The notes under the pieces are model-generated. The model ran no database searches, had not been told where the DNA came from, and saw only the letters and a program-made list of their open reading frames with translations. A stretch of 58,467 bases of DNA. Source: Saccharicrinis sp. (lineage in GTDB: Bacteria; Bacteroidota; Bacteroidia; Bacteroidales; Marinilabiliaceae). Below, piece after piece: positions 9,560-16,502 of the stretch (position 1 is the first letter of the stretch; every line of letters begins with the position of its first letter). Position numbers and translations under genes: made by a program. The stretch is taken from the NCBI GenBank assembly GCA_024635555.1, contig JAGXIO010000134.1, forward strand, positions 1-58,467, read 5' to 3'.

Positions 9560-11689
9560 ATGTCATCTCAAATTCATCAAATCATAGCCAATGAGCTGCA
9601 TCTGCAACTCAATCATGTAAACAATACCATCGAACTTTTGAATGAAGGAGGCACCGTGCCTTTCATCAGCCGTTACCGAAAGGAGCGCACCGGCACAATG
9701 GACGAGGTCAATGTGGCATTGGTAAAGGAACGCTACGAAAAGCTTCTGGAAATACAGAAGCGAAAAGAAGCCATTTTAAAATCCATGGACGAGCAAGGGG
9801 TGCTGACAGCCGAATTATCGAAAAAAATCACAGAATCGTATAATGCCACCGAGCTCGAGGATATTTACCTGCCTTATAAACCCAAACGTGTAACCCGTGC
9901 CGTAAAAGCGCGAGAAAAGGGCTTGGAACCATTGGCTAAGTTGCTAATGAAACAATATGAGCGTGATGTATATGCAAAGGCAGCAGAGTATGTAGGTGAT
10001 GAGGTGCCCGATGCCGATGATGCATTACAAGGTGCACGGGATATTATTGCCGAGTGGGTTAACGAAAATGCGATAGCCCGCGATATTGTGCGCTCAGGTT
10101 TTGAGAGAGGTGCCATTGTAAGCTCCACTTTGGTAAAGGGTAAAGATGAGGAGGGAATGAAGTATAAAGATTATTTTGAGTTTAGCGAATTTTTAAAAAA
10201 ATGCCCCAGCCATCGCCTGCTGGCTATCCGAAGAGCGGAGAAGGAAGGTATACTTAAAGTTAGTATTACGCCCGACGAAGAACAAATAATAGATCGCTTG
10301 GCAGGGTACTTTGTAAAAGGAAATACCGAAGCATCTACACAGGTGGAGTTGGCTACAAAAGATGCTTTTAAGCGCTTGTTAAAACCTTCCATCGAAACTG
10401 AATTCTCCAATTTGTCTAAAGAAAAAGCCGATACGGATGCCATTCAGGTGTTTGCTAATAACCTTCGCCAGTTGTTGTTGTCATCGCCTTTGGGTCAAAA
10501 AAGAGTGCTGGCCATCGATCCTGGATTTAAATCAGGTTGTAAGGTGGTTTGCCTGGATGCACAGGGCAATCTCCTGCATAACGAAAACATCTATCCCCAT
10601 CCGCCCCAACGCGAAACGCAGCAAGCAGCTAAAAAGATATCTACCTTGGTGGATGCCTATAAAATTGAGGCGGTGGCTATTGGTAACGGAACGGCCTCAC
10701 GCGAAACAGAGTCTTTTATCCGAAACTTAAAATACAATGCTGATATTCAAGTTTTTGTTGTCAGCGAGGATGGTGCTTCGGTTTATTCTGCCAGCAAGGT
10801 GGCACGTGATGAGTTTCCGGAATATGACGTTACAGTGCGCGGTGCAGTGAGTATTGGTCGCCGTTTGATAGACCCATTGGCTGAGTTGGTAAAGATAGAT
10901 CCAAAATCCATTGGTGTAGGTCAATATCAACATGATGTGGATCAGCCTCGACTTAAATCCTCACTCGATCAAGTGGTGGAGTCCTGTGTTAACAAAGTTG
11001 GAGTCGATTTGAATACCGCCAGCCATCATTTGCTTACCTACGTATCGGGTCTGGGACCGCAATTGGCAAAAAACATTGTAGAATACCGTGCAACCAATGG
11101 GGCTTTTGCTTCGCGCAATCAATTAAAAAAAGTACCTCGATTGGGTGCCAAAGCCTACGAACAAGCAGCTGGTTTTTTGCGAATAACCGATGCTCTTAAC
11201 CCTTTGGATAATTCTGCGGTTCATCCCGAATCGTATGCTATTGTCGAAAAAATAGCCAAGGACAATGCATGTAAGGTAAAGGATTTGATTGCCGACCGCG
11301 AAACCAGATCGAAAGTTAAACTTGAATCCTATATCAGTGAACAGGTTGGACTGCCAACGCTAAAAGATATCATGGCAGAGCTTGAAAAGCCTGGTCGCGA
11401 TCCACGTCAGATCATCAAAGTTTTTGAGTTCGACCCAAATGTCCGTTCCATCGATGATTTGTACGAAGGAATGATATTACCAGGCATCGTGACCAATATC
11501 ACTAATTTTGGTGCCTTTGTAGATGTGGGCGTAAAGCAGGATGGATTAGTGCATATCTCTCATCTCGCCAATAAATTTATTAGCGATCCTAATGAGGTCG
11601 TAAAACTCCATCAGCATGTAAAAGTTAAAGTGATGGAAGTTGACAAAGCACGTAAGCGGATACAACTATCTATGAAAGAGGCGGAGTAG
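9560..11689 (+). CDS. tex: Tex family S1 RNA-binding protein
   Basis: 709 residues in the Tex order: a helical N-terminal part (LLNEGGTVPFISRYRKERTG at about 26-45 is the family hallmark), a YqgF-like RNase H fold beginning RVLAIDPGFKSGCKV near 315, helix-hairpin-helix segments (ASHHLLTYVSGLG and FASRNQLKKVPRLG), and a C-terminal S1 domain (about 636-706). Tex is a conserved nucleic-acid-binding protein linked to transcription and RNA turnover. The length is normal for the family (about 710-780). It is a single gene with its own promoter. Confidence 0.95.
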   Translation: MSSQIHQIIANELHLQLNHVNNTIELLNEGGTVPFISRYRKERTGTMDEVNVALVKERYEKLLEIQKRKEAILKSMDEQGVLTAELSKKITESYNATELEDIYLPYKPKRVTRAVKAREKGLEPLAKLLMKQYERDVYAKAAEYVGDEVPDADDALQGARDIIAEWVNENAIARDIVRSGFERGAIVSSTLVKGKDEEGMKYKDYFEFSEFLKKCPSHRLLAIRRAEKEGILKVSITPDEEQIIDRLAGYFVKGNTEASTQVELATKDAFKRLLKPSIETEFSNLSKEKADTDAIQVFANNLRQLLLSSPLGQKRVLAIDPGFKSGCKVVCLDAQGNLLHNENIYPHPPQRETQQAAKKISTLVDAYKIEAVAIGNGTASRETESFIRNLKYNADIQVFVVSEDGASVYSASKVARDEFPEYDVTVRGAVSIGRRLIDPLAELVKIDPKSIGVGQYQHDVDQPRLKSSLDQVVESCVNKVGVDLNTASHHLLTYVSGLGPQLAKNIVEYRATNGAFASRNQLKKVPRLGAKAYEQAAGFLRITDALNPLDNSAVHPESYAIVEKIAKDNACKVKDLIADRETRSKVKLESYISEQVGLPTLKDIMAELEKPGRDPRQIIKVFEFDPNVRSIDDLYEGMILPGIVTNITNFGAFVDVGVKQDGLVHISHLANKFISDPNEVVKLHQHVKVKVMEVDKARKRIQLSMKEAE

Positions 11690-11888
11690 GAAGGAAGCCA
11701 CCAGCGGCTCCCTCGAGTGGGGGAGTGCCATGACGGACATTGATTTTTAAAGACACTTCGGCGTGCTTGCACCCGGAGGCGTAGGCCAAATATACGGAAA
11801 AGAGCATTGTGCAACTCCGTCACTAATGCTTCCACAATGTTACACATCTACCACTATCCCCGCTGCTTTTATTGGTTGAATATTTTTT

Positions 11889-11896
11889 TATATTTG
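11889..11896 (+). promoter_or_regulatory. candidate -7 element for the symporter gene
   Basis: TATATTTG matches TAnnTTTG exactly, 36 bases before the ATG at 11933. The -33 is weak (a T run at about 11867-11870). Confidence 0.5.
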
Positions 11897-11932
11897 TAAA
11901 GATTCATCATAAAAGACACGAAAAAGGTTCTT

Positions 11933-13663
11933 ATGCAGAGATTCAATGATATTCTGCTGCTGATTGATTCTTACATTGGTAGTAGTGCATGGTTTGTTTA
12001 TTTATTATTGGGAGTAGGTCTTTTTTTTACTCTTTATCTCGGTTTTCCTCAGTTAAGATATATCGGTTATGCCCTTAAAATAGTTAGGGGTAAATTCGAC
12101 AAAGAGGATGATGTTGGCGATACATCGCACTTTCAGGCTTTGGCAACGGCGTTGTCGGGCACCGTGGGAACAGGTAATATTGCTGGAGTTGCCTATGCGC
12201 TATATTTGGGTGGTCCTGCCGCTCTTTTTTGGATGTTGGTGACAGCCATGCTGGGTATGACTACCAAGTTTGTTGAGGTTACCCTCTCGCACAAATACCG
12301 CGAAAAGGCCGAAGATGGTACTATATCCGGTGGCCCGATGTACTTCATGAAAAAGCGGCTCAATGTTACGTTGCCATCAGGTAAGGTGCTGAAATCGGGT
12401 AAAGTAATGGCTGTTTTATTTGCTGTGGCCACTGTCCTTTCTTCTTTTGGAACGGGAAGCTTGCCGCAAATAAATAGCATCTCAAATTCAATGAATACCA
12501 CTTTTGGTATCCCGCATATTATAACCGGACTAGTGCTTTCTGTATTGCTGGCCACCATTATTATTGGAGGTATAAAACGGATAGCTTTGGTAACCTCGCG
12601 CCTAGTGCCTACCATGGCTGTTATTTACTTTATAGGTGCAATAGCCGTTATCTTGTATAATTATCAAAATGTAATACCTTCTATAATTTCTGTTTTTGCC
12701 GATGTTTTTAGTGGATCAGCTGCTACCGGTGGTTTTTTGGGTGCAACTATTGCTTTTGCTTTTAACCGGGGGGTAAACCGTGGTTTGTTCTCCAACGAGG
12801 CTGGGCAAGGTTCGGCTCCCATTGCCCACTCCGCCGCTAGGGCTCATGAACCGGTTTCGGAGGGATTAGTGGCTTTACTCGAACCTTTTATTGATACTAT
12901 CATTATCTGTACCCTTACAGGAATAACCCTTTTGTCATCCGGCGTGTGGTCGCAAAAACACCAAAACGAATTCCAACGGGCTGATATGCAGTTTCTGTCG
13001 GGGGTTTATAACGACGTATCAGATACGGAGCGAAAAACACTTAGCGAGCATGTTAATAGGGTAAGTGAGTTACCATTGTTTACTGGTGAATTAACAATTA
13101 ACAATGGTAAAATAGTGGATGAAGTTTCTCTAATACATTCCCGTTCCCTCGCTGAGCATGTGAAGGTTTTCAGCAGCAATCAATTGTATTCCGGTAGCCT
13201 TACTGTTATGGAGGGTGCGATTTTGGGCGATAACAATATTCGTTTCGAAGGCAAGTCCTTGATTCATAGTGCTCCACTTACAACATTAGCTTTTACCAAA
13301 AGTTGGTTTGGCGATTTTGGAAAATATATTGTTTCTATTGGAATACTCTTATTTGCATTTTCTACTTCCATTACCTGGTCGTATTATGGAGAGCGGGCAA
13401 TTATTTTTCTGGTGGGAGTTAAAGGACTAAAATATTATAGAATTGTGTACGTACTTGGGTTCTTTTTGGCTTCGTTCACTGATACTACGATTATATGGGT
13501 ATTCTCTGGAATTACAATTGCCCTGATGACCATTCCAAACTTGATAGGTATCTTTGTTCTTCATAAAGAAATGAAAGAGGAAGTAAGTAGTTTTTGGAGA
13601 GAATATGCTAGCCGTTTCCCTGAAGAAGGATTGCCTTTATTTGTGCGGAATAGGTCAAGATAG
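11933..13663 (+). CDS. alanine/glycine:cation symporter (AGCS family) with a large polar insertion
   Basis: 576 residues, integral inner-membrane protein. AGCS hallmarks are present: [12 protein letters not shown], the [11 protein letters not shown] loop, [19 protein letters not shown], and the C-terminal [16 protein letters not shown]. The family imports alanine or glycine with Na+ or H+. Most members have about 450 residues. The excess here is largely a polar segment at about residues 343-440, between a membrane helix ending ITLLSSGVW and the helix that follows [10 protein letters not shown], and it contains [14 protein letters not shown] and [14 protein letters not shown]. The insertion should lie in one extramembrane loop. 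The TPR-HTH regulator gene begins 33 bases after the stop, so the two are probably co-transcribed. Confidence 0.9.
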   Translation: MQRFNDILLLIDSYIGSSAWFVYLLLGVGLFFTLYLGFPQLRYIGYALKIVRGKFDKEDDVGDTSHFQALATALSGTVGTGNIAGVAYALYLGGPAALFWMLVTAMLGMTTKFVEVTLSHKYREKAEDGTISGGPMYFMKKRLNVTLPSGKVLKSGKVMAVLFAVATVLSSFGTGSLPQINSISNSMNTTFGIPHIITGLVLSVLLATIIIGGIKRIALVTSRLVPTMAVIYFIGAIAVILYNYQNVIPSIISVFADVFSGSAATGGFLGATIAFAFNRGVNRGLFSNEAGQGSAPIAHSAARAHEPVSEGLVALLEPFIDTIIICTLTGITLLSSGVWSQKHQNEFQRADMQFLSGVYNDVSDTERKTLSEHVNRVSELPLFTGELTINNGKIVDEVSLIHSRSLAEHVKVFSSNQLYSGSLTVMEGAILGDNNIRFEGKSLIHSAPLTTLAFTKSWFGDFGKYIVSIGILLFAFSTSITWSYYGERAIIFLVGVKGLKYYRIVYVLGFFLASFTDTTIIWVFSGITIALMTIPNLIGIFVLHKEMKEEVSSFWREYASRFPEEGLPLFVRNRSR

Positions 13664-13696
13664 TATATATATTATTAATTATTTATTTAGATAATA

Positions 13697-15352
13697 ATGT
13701 TTGTTTCCGTTATTAGATCTCGTATTCTATTGTATCTCTTGACCATTGTTTTTTTGTGGGTAAGTATATTACCTGGGTATACTCAATCGCTCAGTGAAAT
13801 ATCTATACGTGAGACTTTTACAAAGATAGATTTTAATACTATTTATTATCCTGAAAAAGCGCAGGAACAGCTTGATTCTGTTACAAATACCTTCAGTAAA
13901 TCCGAGAACCTTATTTATAAGGGTTATGTTGAATATATTGAGGCGCAATTGTTTTATAATCAAATGGAAATAGATTCATCTTTGTATTATGTCGAGGACG
14001 CTATTTCTTATTTTACAAGCAAAGAAGATAAGATTTGGTTGTCTCGATGCCAGTTTTTGTTGGGTAAGATTGCCGAAACAACAGGTTTGTACGAACAAGC
14101 AAAAATTAATTATTACGAAGCTATTAAGCTCGGAGAAGGAGAAGATCAAGCAGGAGTAGGTGCGGCCTATATAGGCTTGGCAAGGTGTAAAATGACTTTG
14201 TTCGAGGAATATGATGAGGATCTGAAAAAAGGGGTGGATATTTTAAGAAAAGAAAAGAAAGAGGAGGTTCGTCTGTATGCAGATTTTATGGAACAGTACT
14301 TTAGACTCAAACAACCAGATACGCCTAATAAATTAAAGGAACTCGCAAAAAAATACCTTGACAAACGGGTTTACGACAGAGCTGTAAATGTTTATAAGAT
14401 TGTTGCAAGTAGCTACTATGCACAGCTACAGTTTGATTCGGCACATTTTTATTGCGATAAGGCTATTGAAATTAGTGAGACGAGAAATGTAGGCAAGTTA
14501 ATTTTGCCGGCCTTATACCAATTTAAAGGCGTTCTTTACTTTAAGCAAGAGAGGTACAGAATTGCAGAAGATTATTTTGGAAAATCACTCGATTTATACG
14601 CACAATACAATCAAAATAACAGAATGTTATTCACCTATAACTATTTGCACCAAATAAACGTAGCTCAAAATGATTTTAAAGTAGCATATCTAAATTTGCA
14701 AAAGTACATTGATTTAGTGGAAAAGACCACGTCGTCTGAAAAAATTAGGATGGCCAAAGTGTTGGAAATCAATAATAAAGTGGCGATTATGAAAGGTCAG
14801 TTGGCTCAATTGAAAGTGGAGAAAAAAGCCAGTGAGTTTATGTTATATCTCGTTTTGCTGATCACTGCTGTTATATTGGTAGGGGTTGGGATTTATGTTT
14901 ACATGTATCAGAAAAGTAAAAAGGCTAAAATTGAAGAATTAAATAAGGAATTTCATAATCTACTCATCGGAATTGGCGAAAAACAGTTGTTAGAACATAG
15001 ATTGAATGCGCCTTCTCAAAGTAAGTCAAGAGTTCATGTGAATACGGCTAAGGTGTTTAATATTAACGAATTGGAAGAAGGGGAGTTGGGCGATAATTTC
15101 GATAGTTGCTATATGGAGACTATTGGGTTGTTAACAGGGGCTTTTCCTCAGCTTACCCGAACAGAGGTGCGCTATGCGGTAATGATATGTCTGAAGCTAC
15201 CTATGGAAATAATCTCAAAAGTACAAAATGTTCAACCTGCATCCATACGTAAAGCGAAGCAACGTATTCGGGTCAAATTAAATATTGATGACAACTTAGA
15301 TATTTTTCTGCAAAAGCACCTTGAAAGACTTCTCTCAAATCTCGCTCAATAA
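13697..15352 (+). CDS. membrane-anchored TPR regulator with C-terminal LuxR-like HTH
   Basis: 551 residues. An N-terminal hydrophobic stretch ending near LPGYTQS is a signal peptide or anchor. Residues of about 35-375 are helical repeats of TPR type (for example SLYYVEDAI, YEQAKINYYEAIKLG, RIAEDYFGKSLDLYAQ). A single membrane span follows at about 381-402, then a short charged coiled-coil-like segment, then a LuxR/GerE-like HTH at about 486-535 (LTRTEVRYAVMIC, IISKVQNVQPASIRKAKQRI). This puts the TPRs outside the cytoplasm and the DNA-binding part inside. The class is widespread in Bacteroidota, with few studied members. It lies 33 bases after the symporter gene and 235 bases before the repeat-peptide gene. 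A sensor role for the TPR part is inference. Confidence 0.85.
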   Translation: MFVSVIRSRILLYLLTIVFLWVSILPGYTQSLSEISIRETFTKIDFNTIYYPEKAQEQLDSVTNTFSKSENLIYKGYVEYIEAQLFYNQMEIDSSLYYVEDAISYFTSKEDKIWLSRCQFLLGKIAETTGLYEQAKINYYEAIKLGEGEDQAGVGAAYIGLARCKMTLFEEYDEDLKKGVDILRKEKKEEVRLYADFMEQYFRLKQPDTPNKLKELAKKYLDKRVYDRAVNVYKIVASSYYAQLQFDSAHFYCDKAIEISETRNVGKLILPALYQFKGVLYFKQERYRIAEDYFGKSLDLYAQYNQNNRMLFTYNYLHQINVAQNDFKVAYLNLQKYIDLVEKTTSSEKIRMAKVLEINNKVAIMKGQLAQLKVEKKASEFMLYLVLLITAVILVGVGIYVYMYQKSKKAKIEELNKEFHNLLIGIGEKQLLEHRLNAPSQSKSRVHVNTAKVFNINELEEGELGDNFDSCYMETIGLLTGAFPQLTRTEVRYAVMICLKLPMEIISKVQNVQPASIRKAKQRIRVKLNIDDNLDIFLQKHLERLLSNLAQ

Positions 15353-15499
15353 ATATTTTAAGGCAAATAATATATTTTTTCCGATTATTAGTGTACGTAT
15401 TCGGACAGTGTAATAAACAAAAAATTCGATATAGTAACCTGTGCGATTTTATTTTGTTTTTTTTACTACGTGTAAGCTATTGTTATTTAGTAGTTTGAC

Positions 15500-15520
15500 T
15501 TTTGTCACGTTTTTGTCACG
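15500..15520 (+). promoter_or_regulatory. direct repeat, candidate operator for the repeat-peptide gene
   Basis: TTTTGTCACG occurs at 15500-15509 and again at 15511-15520, an 11-bp period, that is one helical turn. It lies 68 bases before the ATG at 15588. A 7-of-8 match to the -7 consensus, GATATTTG, is at 15552-15559, so the repeat would sit just upstream of the -33 region, where an activator is expected. Binding by the neighbouring HTH protein is inference. Confidence 0.45.
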
Positions 15521-15587
15521 CCTAAAATTCGTAGTTTTTACTGTCTTCCTTGATATTTGTGATAAACAAATTTAAAAACGGTTTATC

Positions 15588-15815
15588 ATGAAAACTTCAA
15601 AACTTATTTCCGCCTTATTTTCTATAATCATGTTATTTGCTTTTGCTGCTAATTCTAGCGCTATGGATAGAGAAGATCCAATTGTTATTCAGCAAGGTAA
15701 AATGTTCCGTGAAGACCCAATCGTAATTCAGCAAGGTAAAATGTTCCGTGAAGATCCAATCGTAATCCAGCAGGGTAACATAGTGCGTGAGGACCCTATC
15801 GTTATTCAGCAGTAA
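15588..15815 (+). CDS. exported repeat peptide, four REDPIVIQQ units
   Basis: 75 residues. Residues 1-25 form a signal peptide (positive start, hydrophobic core, SSA before the cleavage point). The rest is MD plus three 13-residue units and one 9-residue unit: REDPIVIQQGKMF twice, REDPIVIQQGNIV once, and a final REDPIVIQQ. The units start at 15669, 15708, 15747 and 15786. The nine core residues are identical in all four, yet eight of the nine codons vary synonymously between units, which points to translation on this strand and selection on the peptide. I do not recognise a family. It follows the TPR-HTH regulator gene. Possible roles are a peptide signal cut from the repeats, a small surface or matrix protein, or a short beta-repeat. 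Confidence 0.85.
   Translation: MKTSKLISALFSIIMLFAFAANSSAMDREDPIVIQQGKMFREDPIVIQQGKMFREDPIVIQQGNIVREDPIVIQQ
15669..15812 (+). repeat. 39-bp in-frame tandem repeat (3.7 units)
   Basis: Units at 15669-15707, 15708-15746, 15747-15785 and a 27-base partial unit at 15786-15812. Within the 27-base core all differences between units are silent; the only amino-acid changes are in the last three residues of unit 3. Confidence 0.95.
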
Positions 15816-15819
15816 GCAT

Positions 15820-15906
15820 AAGTTTATTGGTTGCTTTTGAGCTGTAGGGAAGACGCAAACAGAACTGGTTGCAGTATGTTTAGTGAATTTGACTGTCAAT
15901 AAACTT
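15820..15906 (+). other. intercistronic stem enclosing a 67-base loop
   Basis: AAGTTTATTG (15820-15829) is a perfect 10-bp inverted repeat of CAATAAACTT (15897-15906). There is no T-run typical of a terminator. It lies between the repeat peptide and the STAS-like gene and could be a processing or stability element. Confidence 0.4.
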
Positions 15907-15923
15907 TTATAGTAGAATTAAAA

Positions 15924-15930
15924 GGGAGGA
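15924..15930 (+). promoter_or_regulatory. strong Shine-Dalgarno before the STAS-like gene
   Basis: GGGAGGA lies 7 bases before the ATG at 15938. Such a strong site is unusual in this window, where most genes lack one. Confidence 0.75.
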
Positions 15931-15937
15931 CTAAAAT

Positions 15938-16303
15938 ATGGGAAATGTTATGGTTTCTGAAGGTATAGTAGAACTAGATATATCAAGATTTATCACAATA
16001 GATGATGTAATCAATAACGTACAAAAGTACGCGGAAGGATTTAATCCAGTCTCAAGCGTTCAATTGATGGTTATTGATGCTACCCGGTGCAGGAGTAATA
16101 TCAGTTTGAGCGATTTGGGCAAGCTAAAGCAAAGTAATAAGCTGTTGTGTGAAAGATTTGAAATGTTCAAAGTGGCAATTGTTCTTAACGATCCTGTATA
16201 TACTGCCCTATGCATGGTTTATCAAAACTTAATGAACTCAGATCGTTATCAATTAAAGGTTTTTTCTACGAGAGATGCTGCCCATAGGTGGTTAAAGTAT
16301 TAA
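15938..16303 (+). CDS. SpoIIAA/STAS-like small cytoplasmic protein
   Basis: 121 residues without a signal peptide or membrane span. The alternating pattern, a central strand (VQLMVIDATRC), an amphipathic helix, then a second strand (FKVAIVLNDP), a helix (VYTALCMVYQNLM) and a last strand plus helix (YQLKVFSTRDAAHRWL), is that of SpoIIAA-like STAS domains. The closing AxxWL motif is typical of that fold. I see no obvious phosphorylatable serine motif. These small proteins usually bind partners or lipids; no activity can be named. It follows the repeat-peptide gene by 122 bases with no terminator between, and a strong terminator comes after it, so the two are probably one transcript. Confidence 0.6.
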   Translation: MGNVMVSEGIVELDISRFITIDDVINNVQKYAEGFNPVSSVQLMVIDATRCRSNISLSDLGKLKQSNKLLCERFEMFKVAIVLNDPVYTALCMVYQNLMNSDRYQLKVFSTRDAAHRWLKY

Positions 16304-16451
16304 TTGATTGTGAAAAGGAAGTGATTTTAATGTAACATGTAATGACATAATGAATAAACAGTAATCTTGTATAATTGGCGTGCTCACTTTGTTTTTGCAA
16401 TGTATTCCCAAATCTTAGTAATTATTGAGCCGATTAATATATTCAAGATCT

Positions 16452-16492
16452 AAGTCCGTTGTAAACCGCAACTTTACAACGGACTTTTTTAT
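16452..16492 (+). terminator. strong intrinsic terminator
   Basis: A 14-bp perfect stem, AAGTCCGTTGTAAA (16452-16465) with TTTACAACGGACTT (16473-16486), a 7-base loop, and a T-run. It closes the 13.7-16.3 kb locus and may also help stop the convergent GH20 gene. Confidence 0.93.
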
Positions 16493-16502
16493 TGTTTAAA
16501 AT

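Noticed and set aside
12193-12615. 140-codon open frame on the minus strand inside the symporter gene
   Set aside because: The plus-strand frame encodes clear AGCS motifs over the same bases; the antisense product has no domain. The same applies to long antisense frames at 3985-4356 (recQ), 51250-51789 (GH88) and 56225-56665 (susD2).
15633-15899. 88-codon antisense frame over the REDPIVIQQ repeats
   Set aside because: Variation between units sits at third positions of the plus frame, as expected if only the plus strand is coding; the antisense repeats are a by-product.
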